Shown: positions 41,572 through 48,799 of the stretch, piece after piece
Layout of the letters: the number at the start of each line of letters is the position of its first letter
How positions within the stretch are numbered: the stretch's first letter is position 1
Assembly: GCA_030431335.1 (NCBI GenBank)
Contig: JAUIJH010000020.1
Coordinates: forward strand, 1-50,795
Length of the DNA: 50,795 bases
DNA from: Alphaproteobacteria bacterium
GTDB taxonomy: Bacteria; Pseudomonadota; Alphaproteobacteria; Rhizobiales; Amorphaceae
Direction of reading: 5' to 3'
Notes under the pieces: generated by a model
Told to the model about the DNA's origin: nothing
The model's input: the letters and a program-made list of their open reading frames with translations, nothing else
The model's database searches: none
Translations under genes and position numbers: made by a program

Positions 41572-43326
41572 ATGCAGTCGGACGCGCGAATGGATGAAAT
41601 CCGGGACGGTCTCAGCGAAGTCGAGTGCGACGTGCTGGTTCTGGGCGGTGGCACGGCAGGGCCGATGGCCGCGCTCCGGGCCAAGAAGAAGAACCCGAAG
41701 GCGACGGTCATCCTCCTCGAGAAGGCGAACGTGAAGCGTTCCGGCGCCATCTCGATGGGGATGGACGGGCTCAACAACGCCGTCATCCCCGGCTACGCGA
41801 CGCCCGAGCAGTACACCAAGGAAATCACTATCGCCAACGACGGCATCGTCGACCAGGCCGCCGTCTATAAATACGCCGAGAACTGCTACGACATCATCCA
41901 GGAGCTGGACCGCTTCGGCATCCGCTTCCAGAAGGACGAGAACGGCGAGTACGACGTCAAGAAGGTCCATCACCTCGGCACCTACGTGCTGCCGATGCCG
42001 AACGGCGAGACGGTCAAGAAGGCGCTCTACCGCCAGCTCCGCCGCGAGCGCATCCTCATCTCCAACCGCTACATGGCAACGCGCCTCCTGACCGGCCCCA
42101 CCGGCCGCGTCGCCGGCGTGATCGCGTTCAACACGCGCACGGCCGAGTTCATCGTCGTCAAGGCGAAGGCCGTCATCATGTGCATGGGGGCGGCGGGACG
42201 GCTGGGCCTCCCGGTATCGGGCTACCTCTACGGCACCTACGAGAATCCGACCAACTCCGGCGAGGGCTACGCGATGGCCTACCACGCCGGCGCCGCGCTC
42301 GCGAACCTCGAGTGCTTTCAGATCAACCCCTTGATCAAGGACTATAACGGCCCCTCCTGCGCCTACGTCGCGGGGCCGTTCGGCGGCTACACGGCCAACA
42401 GCCGCGACGAGCGCTTCATCGAGTGCGATTACTGGTCGGGCCAGATGATGCAGGAGTTCTACCAGGAACTCGTCTCGGGCAAGGGGCCGGTCTACCTCAA
42501 GCTCAACCACCTGCAGCCTGAGACGGCCGAGCACATCGAGGACATCCTGCACAAGGTGGAGCGGCCGAGCCGCGGGCGCTTCCACGAGAACCGCGGCACG
42601 CGCTACGCCCAGTCGATGATCGAGATGCACATCTCGGAGATCGGCTTCTGCTCGGGCCACTCCGCGTCGGGCGTGTTCGTGGACGATTTCGCCCGCACCA
42701 CCGTGCCCGGCCTCTATGCCGCCGGCGACATGGCGAGCGTGCCGCACAACTACATGCTCGGCGCCTTCACCAACGGCGCCATCGCCGGCGAGGACGCCAT
42801 GGGCTTCGCCGACGGCCACGATTTCGAGAGCTTCGACGCGGGCGACGTCGCCGCCGAGCAGACCCGCATCATGGCGCCGACGACGCGCGAGGACGGCCTG
42901 CCGCCCAACCAGATCGAGTACAAGGTGCGCCGCTTCGTCAACGACTACCTGCAGCCGCCCAAGGTGACGGCCAAGTACGAGATCGCCCAGCGCCGCTTCG
43001 CCGAAATCCGGCAGGACGCGGAAGAGCGGATGATGGTGCGCGATGCGCACGAGCTGATGCGCGCGGCCGAGGTGTGGTCGATCCTCGATTGCGCCGACAT
43101 GGCCGCCTACGCCTCGCTCTACCGCACCGAAAGCCGCTGGGGCCTCTACCACATGCGCGCCGACTACCCCGAGCGCGACGAGGACAACTGGCGCTGCCAC
43201 GTGCTCCTGTCCAAGAAGGACGGCGAGATGCACTGCGAGAAGCGTGACGTGGCGCCCTACATCGTGCCGATCTCGGACGAGGAGATGGGCGCCTACTATC
43301 GCCAGCGGATCACTGCGACCGCTTGA
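41572..43326 (+). CDS. FAD-dependent flavoprotein, APS reductase alpha (AprA)-like
   Basis: 584 residues in the fumarate reductase/succinate dehydrogenase flavoprotein superfamily. FAD site VLVLGGGTAGPMAAL (GGGTAG 25-30), the KRSGAISMGMDGLNNA stretch (55-70; compare ERSGAVAQGLSAIN in AprA), FAD-closing AAGDMASVPHN near 382, and the SGHSASGVF segment near 362, which sits where AprA has its substrate His (GSHSGCCGIW). No signal peptide, so cytoplasmic. Its partner is the AprB-like ferredoxin immediately downstream. It could reduce or oxidise a sulfur, nitrogen or carbon acid. The true substrate is unknown. Confidence 0.9.
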   Translation: MQSDARMDEIRDGLSEVECDVLVLGGGTAGPMAALRAKKKNPKATVILLEKANVKRSGAISMGMDGLNNAVIPGYATPEQYTKEITIANDGIVDQAAVYKYAENCYDIIQELDRFGIRFQKDENGEYDVKKVHHLGTYVLPMPNGETVKKALYRQLRRERILISNRYMATRLLTGPTGRVAGVIAFNTRTAEFIVVKAKAVIMCMGAAGRLGLPVSGYLYGTYENPTNSGEGYAMAYHAGAALANLECFQINPLIKDYNGPSCAYVAGPFGGYTANSRDERFIECDYWSGQMMQEFYQELVSGKGPVYLKLNHLQPETAEHIEDILHKVERPSRGRFHENRGTRYAQSMIEMHISEIGFCSGHSASGVFVDDFARTTVPGLYAAGDMASVPHNYMLGAFTNGAIAGEDAMGFADGHDFESFDAGDVAAEQTRIMAPTTREDGLPPNQIEYKVRRFVNDYLQPPKVTAKYEIAQRRFAEIRQDAEERMMVRDAHELMRAAEVWSILDCADMAAYASLYRTESRWGLYHMRADYPERDEDNWRCHVLLSKKDGEMHCEKRDVAPYIVPISDEEMGAYYRQRITATA

Positions 43327-43354
43327 TCGTCACACGAGTTCCGGGACACTTTTT

Positions 43355-43588
43355 ATGCCGTTAGCCAACACCCCCACCTCGGTGCCGGTCCTCGTCGATG
43401 CCGAAAAGTGCATCGCCGACAAGGGTTGCACCGTGTGCGTCGACGTCTGCCCGCTCGATGTCCTGCGCATCAGCGAGGACACCGGCAAGGCGTACATGAA
43501 ATACGACGAGTGCTGGTACTGCATGCCGTGCGAGGCGGACTGCCCCACCAACGCCGTCACGGTCACCATCCCCTACCTCCTGCGCTGA
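43355..43588 (+). CDS. Small 2x[4Fe-4S] ferredoxin, AprB-like
   Basis: A 77-residue protein. First cluster CIADKGCTVCVDVCP has the widened first gap seen in AprB, and the second reads KAYMKYDECWYCMPCEADCPTNAV, close to the AprB segment KAYNQEPDMCWECYSCVKICP. It lacks AprB's long C-terminal tail, ending at IPYLLR. It lies 28 bases after the flavoprotein gene and should carry its electrons. Confidence 0.92.
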   Translation: MPLANTPTSVPVLVDAEKCIADKGCTVCVDVCPLDVLRISEDTGKAYMKYDECWYCMPCEADCPTNAVTVTIPYLLR

Positions 43589-43597
43589 GGCATGCCC

Positions 43598-44560
43598 ATG
43601 ATGTTCGAGCCGGTCGGCGACGATGAAGTCGAGCTCCTGATCGAGCGCCTCGCGGATGGGGATCCGGAGGTGCGCCGCGTTGCGCTGATCGAGCTTGCCA
43701 ACACGGCGCAGCCCGAGGCGGTCGCGCCGATCGCGAAGGCCGTCGAGGATCCGGACGCGGGGGTGCGCCTGCAGGCCGCTATCTCGCTGGGCGAATTCGA
43801 CGGGTTCGAGGCGGCCGAGGCGCTCGGCATCGCCCTCGTCGATGCGGACGCGCGCGTCGCCCAGGCGGCCAGCGACAGCATCGCCGAGCTGAAGGCGCCG
43901 GAAGCGGCGGCGGCGCTCCTGCCGCTGGTGGAGCATGTGAGCGGTTTCGTGCGCGCCTCGGCGCTGCGCGGCCTCAAGGCGCTGCGCCACCCCGAGGCGC
44001 TCGCCATCGGCGTCAAGGCGATGAAGGATCCCGAGCCCGGCGTGCGCGCCCAGGCGGTCGGCGTGGTCGGCTACCTCAAGGCGGAGGAATCGCTGCCCGC
44101 CCTCATCGCCGCCTGCCGCGATGCCGACGCGGAGGTGCGCCGCACGGCCGCCGGCGCGCTCGCCTTCTCCAAGTCCCCCCACGCGGCCGACGCGCTGATC
44201 GGCGTGTTGGCGGACGAGGGCTGGGCCGTGCGCGAGTGCGCCGCCGAGACGCTCGGCAAGTCGCGCTTCGACCAGGCGCGCGGGCCGCTCGCGGGCCTAC
44301 TCGACGACGATGTCTGGCAGGTGCGCGTCAAGGCGATCCGCAGCCTCGGCCAGTTGAAGGCGAAGGAAGCGGTCGACCGGATCGCGCAGAGCCTGCACCA
44401 CGAGGTCAGCAACCTGCGCAAGGAGGCGGCGGCCGCATTGGGCGAGATCGCCGATCCGGCCGCCCTGCCGCACCTCGAGGCGCTGGTGAACGATCCCGAC
44501 CCCGACGTGCGCAAGAACGTTCGCTGGGCGCTCAGCCGCATCGGCGCCGCCACGGGTTGA
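43598..44560 (+). CDS. HEAT-repeat (PBS lyase-like) protein
   Basis: About 320 residues made of roughly ten 31-residue HEAT repeats (units such as DPEVRRVALIELANTAQPEAV, DPDAGVRLQAAISLGEFDGF, DPEPGVRAQAVGVVGYLKAE). ATG 43598 gives GAGG seven bases upstream; ATG 43592 is also possible. Such scaffolds bind partner proteins, for example in cofactor attachment or maturation. Tight linkage to the flavoprotein/ferredoxin pair suggests a maturation or assembly role. Confidence 0.9.
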   Translation: MMFEPVGDDEVELLIERLADGDPEVRRVALIELANTAQPEAVAPIAKAVEDPDAGVRLQAAISLGEFDGFEAAEALGIALVDADARVAQAASDSIAELKAPEAAAALLPLVEHVSGFVRASALRGLKALRHPEALAIGVKAMKDPEPGVRAQAVGVVGYLKAEESLPALIAACRDADAEVRRTAAGALAFSKSPHAADALIGVLADEGWAVRECAAETLGKSRFDQARGPLAGLLDDDVWQVRVKAIRSLGQLKAKEAVDRIAQSLHHEVSNLRKEAAAALGEIADPAALPHLEALVNDPDPDVRKNVRWALSRIGAATG

Positions 44561-44586
44561 AGGTTGGTCCTGGAGGGGGCAGACGG

Positions 44587-45387
44587 GTGCAAAAGACCAT
44601 GTCGGATCCGAAAAAGCCGAGGGACTATCCGACCTGGCCGCGGCGCGCTCCGCTCGCTCCCCCAGGCGAGGCGCCGCGCAAGAAGTACGAGCGGGTGAAG
44701 GACGCGCTGCTGCGCGGGATCCACGACGGCACCTATCCGCCCGGCACGTGCCTGCCCAGCGAGAACGAGTTGATGCGCCGTTTCGAGGTGAGCCGGATCA
44801 CCGTGCGCCAGGCGCTGGAGCGGCTGCACGCGGCCGAGCTGATCGAGAGCCATCGCGGCAAGGGCCACATCGTGCAGCCCTTGCGCGCGGTGCAGGATCT
44901 CGGCCGGCTGCAGGGGTTCGGCGAGATCATGGCGCCGGTCGGCGTGGCGGCGCGCTCCGAGGTGCTCGGCGTCGCGCGCGTGCCGGCGCTCGGCGAGGTG
45001 GCGAGCAAGCTCCAGCTCGGCGAGGGGGAGGAGGTCGTGCGCATCGAGCGCCTGCGCATCGCGGCCTACGCCACCGTCTCCTACGACATCAGCTATTTTC
45101 CGCTCGACGTCGGCGAGCGCCTCGTCGAGCACGACCTGGCCGGGGTGGACATCTTCAGCCTGCTGGAGGACGAGCTCGGCATCGAGCTCGCCTTCGCCGA
45201 CATCACCATGGAGATGACGCGGCCCGACCCGGGCGTCGCCAAGCACCTGTCGCTGCCCGACGGCGCGCCGGCGATCCGCATCGAGCGCCTGTCCTACTCG
45301 GCGTCCGACTGGCGCCCGATCGACTTCGAATATCTTTATGGTGCGCCGCAATATCACCAGTTCAAGCTGCGTGTGCCGCGATGGTGA
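44587..45387 (+). CDS. GntR-family regulator (HutC/UTRA type)
   Basis: About 266 residues starting at GTG 44587 (GGAGGG nine bases upstream; ATG 44599 alternative). GntR HTH about 25-90 (KYERVKDALLRGIHDGTYPPGTCLPSENELMRRFEVSRITVRQALERL), then a UTRA ligand domain (about 105-260; ERLRIAAYATVSYDISYFP ... IEYLY-like end FEYLYGAPQYHQFKLRV). UTRA domains sense small acids or sugars. Likely the substrate sensor for this cluster, in addition to the Crp-family protein. Confidence 0.93.
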   Translation: MQKTMSDPKKPRDYPTWPRRAPLAPPGEAPRKKYERVKDALLRGIHDGTYPPGTCLPSENELMRRFEVSRITVRQALERLHAAELIESHRGKGHIVQPLRAVQDLGRLQGFGEIMAPVGVAARSEVLGVARVPALGEVASKLQLGEGEEVVRIERLRIAAYATVSYDISYFPLDVGERLVEHDLAGVDIFSLLEDELGIELAFADITMEMTRPDPGVAKHLSLPDGAPAIRIERLSYSASDWRPIDFEYLYGAPQYHQFKLRVPRW

Positions 45388-45953
45388 GGCATGTGCTGCG
45401 CGGCGCGTTGGCGCTGGTCGTCTCCTCCATCTTGTCGGCCACCTTGTCGGGCGCTCTGGCGGAGCCGCGGCTCACGGCGGTGCCCGAACCCATCGAGGCG
45501 CCGGCGCTCAGCGTGCCGGACCTCGCCGGCATGCTGCACCGCATCGAGGACTATCGCGGGCGCACGCTCGTCGTCTCCTTCTGGGCGACGTGGTGCGCCC
45601 CCTGCCAGGTGGAAATGCCCTCGCTGGCGCGCCTCGCCCGGCAGGTGCCGGCCGATGAACTCGTGGTGCTCGCCGTCAACCTCGGCGACAAGCGCGAGCG
45701 CATCGACGAATTCCTGGGCAAGGTCGACACCGAGGGCCTGCAAATCCTGAGCGACGCGGACAACGCGCTGGCCGATCCCTGGCACGTCGTCGGCCTGCCG
45801 GTGACCTACGTGGTGGCGCCGGACGGGCGGCTGTCGCTGGTGGCGCTCGGTGCGCGCGAATGGGACGAGGCGGCCATGGTGGAGCGGCTGCGCGAGGTGG
45901 CGGACGCCAGCCCGGCCGACACCGCGCACAGCGGCGGCGATGCCGCCGACTAG
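45381..45953 (+). CDS. TlpA-like thiol:disulfide oxidoreductase
   Basis: A 190-residue exported or membrane-anchored thioredoxin-fold protein. Signal about 1-27, active site WCAPC (71-75), and the cis-Pro in GLPVTYVV. Its ATG overlaps the GntR stop. TlpA and relatives reduce periplasmic cysteines for Sco/CuA and cytochrome c maturation, matching the Sco, PCu(A)C and cytochrome at 36995-38724. Confidence 0.92.
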   Translation: MVRHVLRGALALVVSSILSATLSGALAEPRLTAVPEPIEAPALSVPDLAGMLHRIEDYRGRTLVVSFWATWCAPCQVEMPSLARLARQVPADELVVLAVNLGDKRERIDEFLGKVDTEGLQILSDADNALADPWHVVGLPVTYVVAPDGRLSLVALGAREWDEAAMVERLREVADASPADTAHSGGDAAD

Positions 45954-46654
45954 TTGGTTTCCGGCGTTCGGCCGGGGAGGGCGCGCAGCACCGCCTCGCT
46001 GGTGGTGACGGCGCCGAACAGCCCGCCCTCGGTCTGGATCGTGCCGATGGCGGCCGCGTGGTGCGCTGGCTCGGTCGCGGCGCAGCAGTCCGCCACCACC
46101 GCGCAATCGAAGCCGCGGTCGACGGCGCTGCGCAGCGTGGAATGCACGCACACGTCCGTGGTGACGCCGCACAGCATCAGCCGCCGGATGCCGCGATGGC
46201 GCAGGATCGCCTCCAGTTCCGTGGCGTGGAAGGCGCAGTAGCCGGGCTTGTCGATGACCGCCTCGCCGGGGGCGGGGGCAAGCTCGGGAATGATCTGCCA
46301 GCCGGGCTCTCCGCGCACCAGGAAGCGGCCGAGCGGGCCCGCCGTGCCGATCTCCGCGCCGCCGCGCCGCGACCGCGCCGCCTTCAGCCGCGACAGGTCC
46401 CTGAGGTCCGGCCGATGTCCCTCGCGCGTGGGCACGACGATCGCGCCCCACCCGCGCATGCCCTCCAGCACGGCGCGGAGGCTGGGGATGATGGCGCGCA
46501 GCGGCGCCACGTCGTAGCCGAGCCGGGCGACGTAGCCGTCGGGGTCGCAGAAGTCGCGCTGCATGTCGATGACAATGAGCGCCGTGGTGTCCGGGTTCGC
46601 CGCCCCGTCGGCCGGCCAGCGGGTGGGGACCGCGTCGAAGCGGGCAGCCGCCAT
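45950..46654 (-). CDS. Isochorismatase-family cysteine hydrolase
   Basis: A 234-residue protein starting at ATG 46654 behind GAGGGAGAG. The catalytic triad is visible: Asp30 (LIVIDMQRDF), Lys136 (VIDKPGY) and Cys169 (GVTTDVCVHST). Such enzymes hydrolyse amides such as biuret, carbamoyl sarcosine, nicotinamide or ureidoacrylate. Its stop interlocks with the TlpA stop in one CTAG (45950-45953). Divergent from the dehydratase at 46819. Confidence 0.93.
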   Translation of the reverse strand: MAAARFDAVPTRWPADGAANPDTTALIVIDMQRDFCDPDGYVARLGYDVAPLRAIIPSLRAVLEGMRGWGAIVVPTREGHRPDLRDLSRLKAARSRRGGAEIGTAGPLGRFLVRGEPGWQIIPELAPAPGEAVIDKPGYCAFHATELEAILRHRGIRRLMLCGVTTDVCVHSTLRSAVDRGFDCAVVADCCAATEPAHHAAAIGTIQTEGGLFGAVTTSEAVLRALPGRTPETN

Positions 46655-46818
46655 GTGTCTCTCCCTCGTCGTTTCTCGCCCGGCCCAGGTCCCTGCACCG
46701 CCCGCGCCAAGGCCCCGGCCGCGCGACACTTTCGCATTCTTCGCCTCGCCCGCCCGAGGGGGGCTTGCCGAATGCCGTGCCAGGGGCAAGGCTTGGCGAA
46801 AGAGAACAAGGGCGGACG

Positions 46819-48537
46819 ATGGACACGAGCGACGATGCGAAGCGGGGCTTGCGGCAGGGCCTTGCGAATTACGGGGACGCCGGTTTTTCGCTCTTTCTGC
46901 GCAAGGCCTTCATCAAGGCGATGGGTTATTCGGACGACGCGCTCGACCGGCCCATCATCGGCATCACCAACACCTATTCCGGCTACAACGCCTGCCACCG
47001 CAACGTCCCCGACATCATCGAGGCGATCAAGCGGGGCGTGATGCTGTCGGGGGCCCTGCCCATCGATTTTCCCATCGTGTCGCTGCACGAATCCTTCTCC
47101 CACCCCACCTCGATGTACCTGCGCAACCTGATGGCGATGGACGCCGAGCAGATGATCAGCGCCCAGCCGATGGACGCGGTGGTGCTGGTGGGCGGCTGCG
47201 ACAAGACCGTGCCGGCGCTCCTGATGGGGGCGGCCAGCGCCGACGTGCCGGCCATCCTGACCGTCACCGGGCCGATGATCACCGGCAGCCACCGCGGCGA
47301 GCGGCTCGGCGCCTGCACCGACTGCCGCCGGCTGTGGGCCTCCTACCGCGCCGGCGCGCTGAGCGAGGAGGAGATCGGCGCGGCCAACGACAAGCTCGCC
47401 CCCGGCCCCGGCACCTGCATGGTGATGGGCACCGCCTCCACCATGGCCCTCGTCGCCGAGGCGATGGGGATGATGCTGCCCGGCGGCGCCGCGATCCCCG
47501 CCGTCCACGCCGACCGGATGCGCCACGCCGAGGCGACCGGCCGCCGCGCCGTGGAGATCGCCAAGGAGGGCCTGCGCCCCACCCAGATCATGACCCGCGC
47601 CTCGATGACCAACGCCATGCGCGTGCTGCAGGCGATCGGCGGGTCCACCAACGGCGTCGTGCACCTGGCGGCCATCGCCGGGCGCCTCGGCTTCGATCTC
47701 GACCTCGAAGAGCTCGACCGGCTCGGCGCCGAGACGCCCGTGGTGGTGGACCTCAAGCCCTCCGGCGCCCACTACATGGAGGACCTCTTCAAGGCGGGCG
47801 GGCTCGCCACGGTGCTGCGCGCCATCGAACCGCTGATGGACGGCGATTGCCTCACCGTCACCGGGCAGACGCTGGCGCAGAACCTCGCCGCCGAGCCGCC
47901 GGCCTTCCCCCAGGAGGTGGTGCGCTCCATCGACGAGCCGATCCACCAGGGCGGCGGCCTGCGCCTGCTGCGGGGCAACCTGGCGCCCAACGGGGCGATC
48001 ATCAAGCAGGCCGCCGCCACGCCGGCGCTGCTGCAGCACACGGGCCGCGCCGTGGTGTTCTCCTCCCTGGAGGACATGGCCGACCGCATCGACGCGCCGG
48101 ACCTCGAGGTGACGGCGGACAGCGTTCTCGTCCTCCAGAACGCCGGTCCCAAGGGCGCGCCCGGCATGCCCGAGGCGGGCTACATTCCCATCCCTCGCAA
48201 ACTGGCCGCCGCGGGGGTGAAGGACATGGTCCGCATCTCCGACGCGCGCATGAGCGGCACCGCCTTCGGCAGCATCGTCCTGCACATCAGCCCCGAGGCG
48301 GCGGACGGCGGACCTCTGGCACTGGTTGAAACGGGCGACGAAATCCGCCTCGATGTCGCCGCCGGCCAGATCGCCCTCCTGGTGGCCCCGGAGGAGCTGG
48401 AACGGCGCCGCGCCGCCTGGCGGCCGCCCGCCCACGTCAATGTCGAGCGCGGCTACGCCAAGCTCTACTTCGACGAGGTGCTGCAAGCCGAAGATGGCTG
48501 CGATTTCAACTTCCTGCGCAAACACCCCCGCCAATGA
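46819..48537 (+). CDS. IlvD/Edd-family dehydratase, sugar-acid type
   Basis: A 572-residue Fe-S dehydratase. Cluster Cys are Cys59 (YNACHRN), Cys127 (GGCDKT) and Cys200 (GTCMVMGTASTM). It reads closer to sugar-acid dehydratases (arabinonate/xylonate type) than to true IlvD: CGSCSGMFTAN is replaced by GTCMVMGTAS. It dehydrates an aldonic acid to a 2-keto-3-deoxy acid. It is intact, unlike ilvD at 14465-16263. Followed by a hairpin terminator. Confidence 0.9.
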   Translation: MDTSDDAKRGLRQGLANYGDAGFSLFLRKAFIKAMGYSDDALDRPIIGITNTYSGYNACHRNVPDIIEAIKRGVMLSGALPIDFPIVSLHESFSHPTSMYLRNLMAMDAEQMISAQPMDAVVLVGGCDKTVPALLMGAASADVPAILTVTGPMITGSHRGERLGACTDCRRLWASYRAGALSEEEIGAANDKLAPGPGTCMVMGTASTMALVAEAMGMMLPGGAAIPAVHADRMRHAEATGRRAVEIAKEGLRPTQIMTRASMTNAMRVLQAIGGSTNGVVHLAAIAGRLGFDLDLEELDRLGAETPVVVDLKPSGAHYMEDLFKAGGLATVLRAIEPLMDGDCLTVTGQTLAQNLAAEPPAFPQEVVRSIDEPIHQGGGLRLLRGNLAPNGAIIKQAAATPALLQHTGRAVVFSSLEDMADRIDAPDLEVTADSVLVLQNAGPKGAPGMPEAGYIPIPRKLAAAGVKDMVRISDARMSGTAFGSIVLHISPEAADGGPLALVETGDEIRLDVAAGQIALLVAPEELERRRAAWRPPAHVNVERGYAKLYFDEVLQAEDGCDFNFLRKHPRQ

Positions 48538-48542
48538 CGGTG

Positions 48543-48567
48543 GCCGCCCGCGCCGATGGCGGGCGGC
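48543..48567 (+). terminator. Hairpin after the IlvD/Edd gene
   Basis: Perfect 9-bp arms (48543-48551, 48559-48567), 7-base loop, six bases after the stop codon. No T-run follows, but no other gene lies within 230 bases. The rest of 48568-48799 shows a TATATT box near 48607 and no gene. Confidence 0.55.
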
Positions 48568-48799
48568 TGCGCACCCCGCGTCGAAACGATTTTTTAAGTG
48601 GCGCGTATATTGCGGGGTGGCGCCAGGACAATTGCGCTCTAGGTGCCAACCCACCGCACAGTCACGATCACCAAGGGGGGTCGCGCTCGCGGAAAAGTTG
48701 TGCTGAGGTGGCGGAAATCCGAGCCTATGACCGAGCGGTAGGACGAGTTGAGCACGCGACCGCGTCGAGACCTTTTATTCCGAACTCGCTGGCAGTCAG

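Noticed and set aside
46384..48654. A long leftward open frame (about 750 codons) opposite the IlvD/Edd gene.
   Set aside because: Low-complexity composition, no motifs; the forward gene has all three cluster cysteines.
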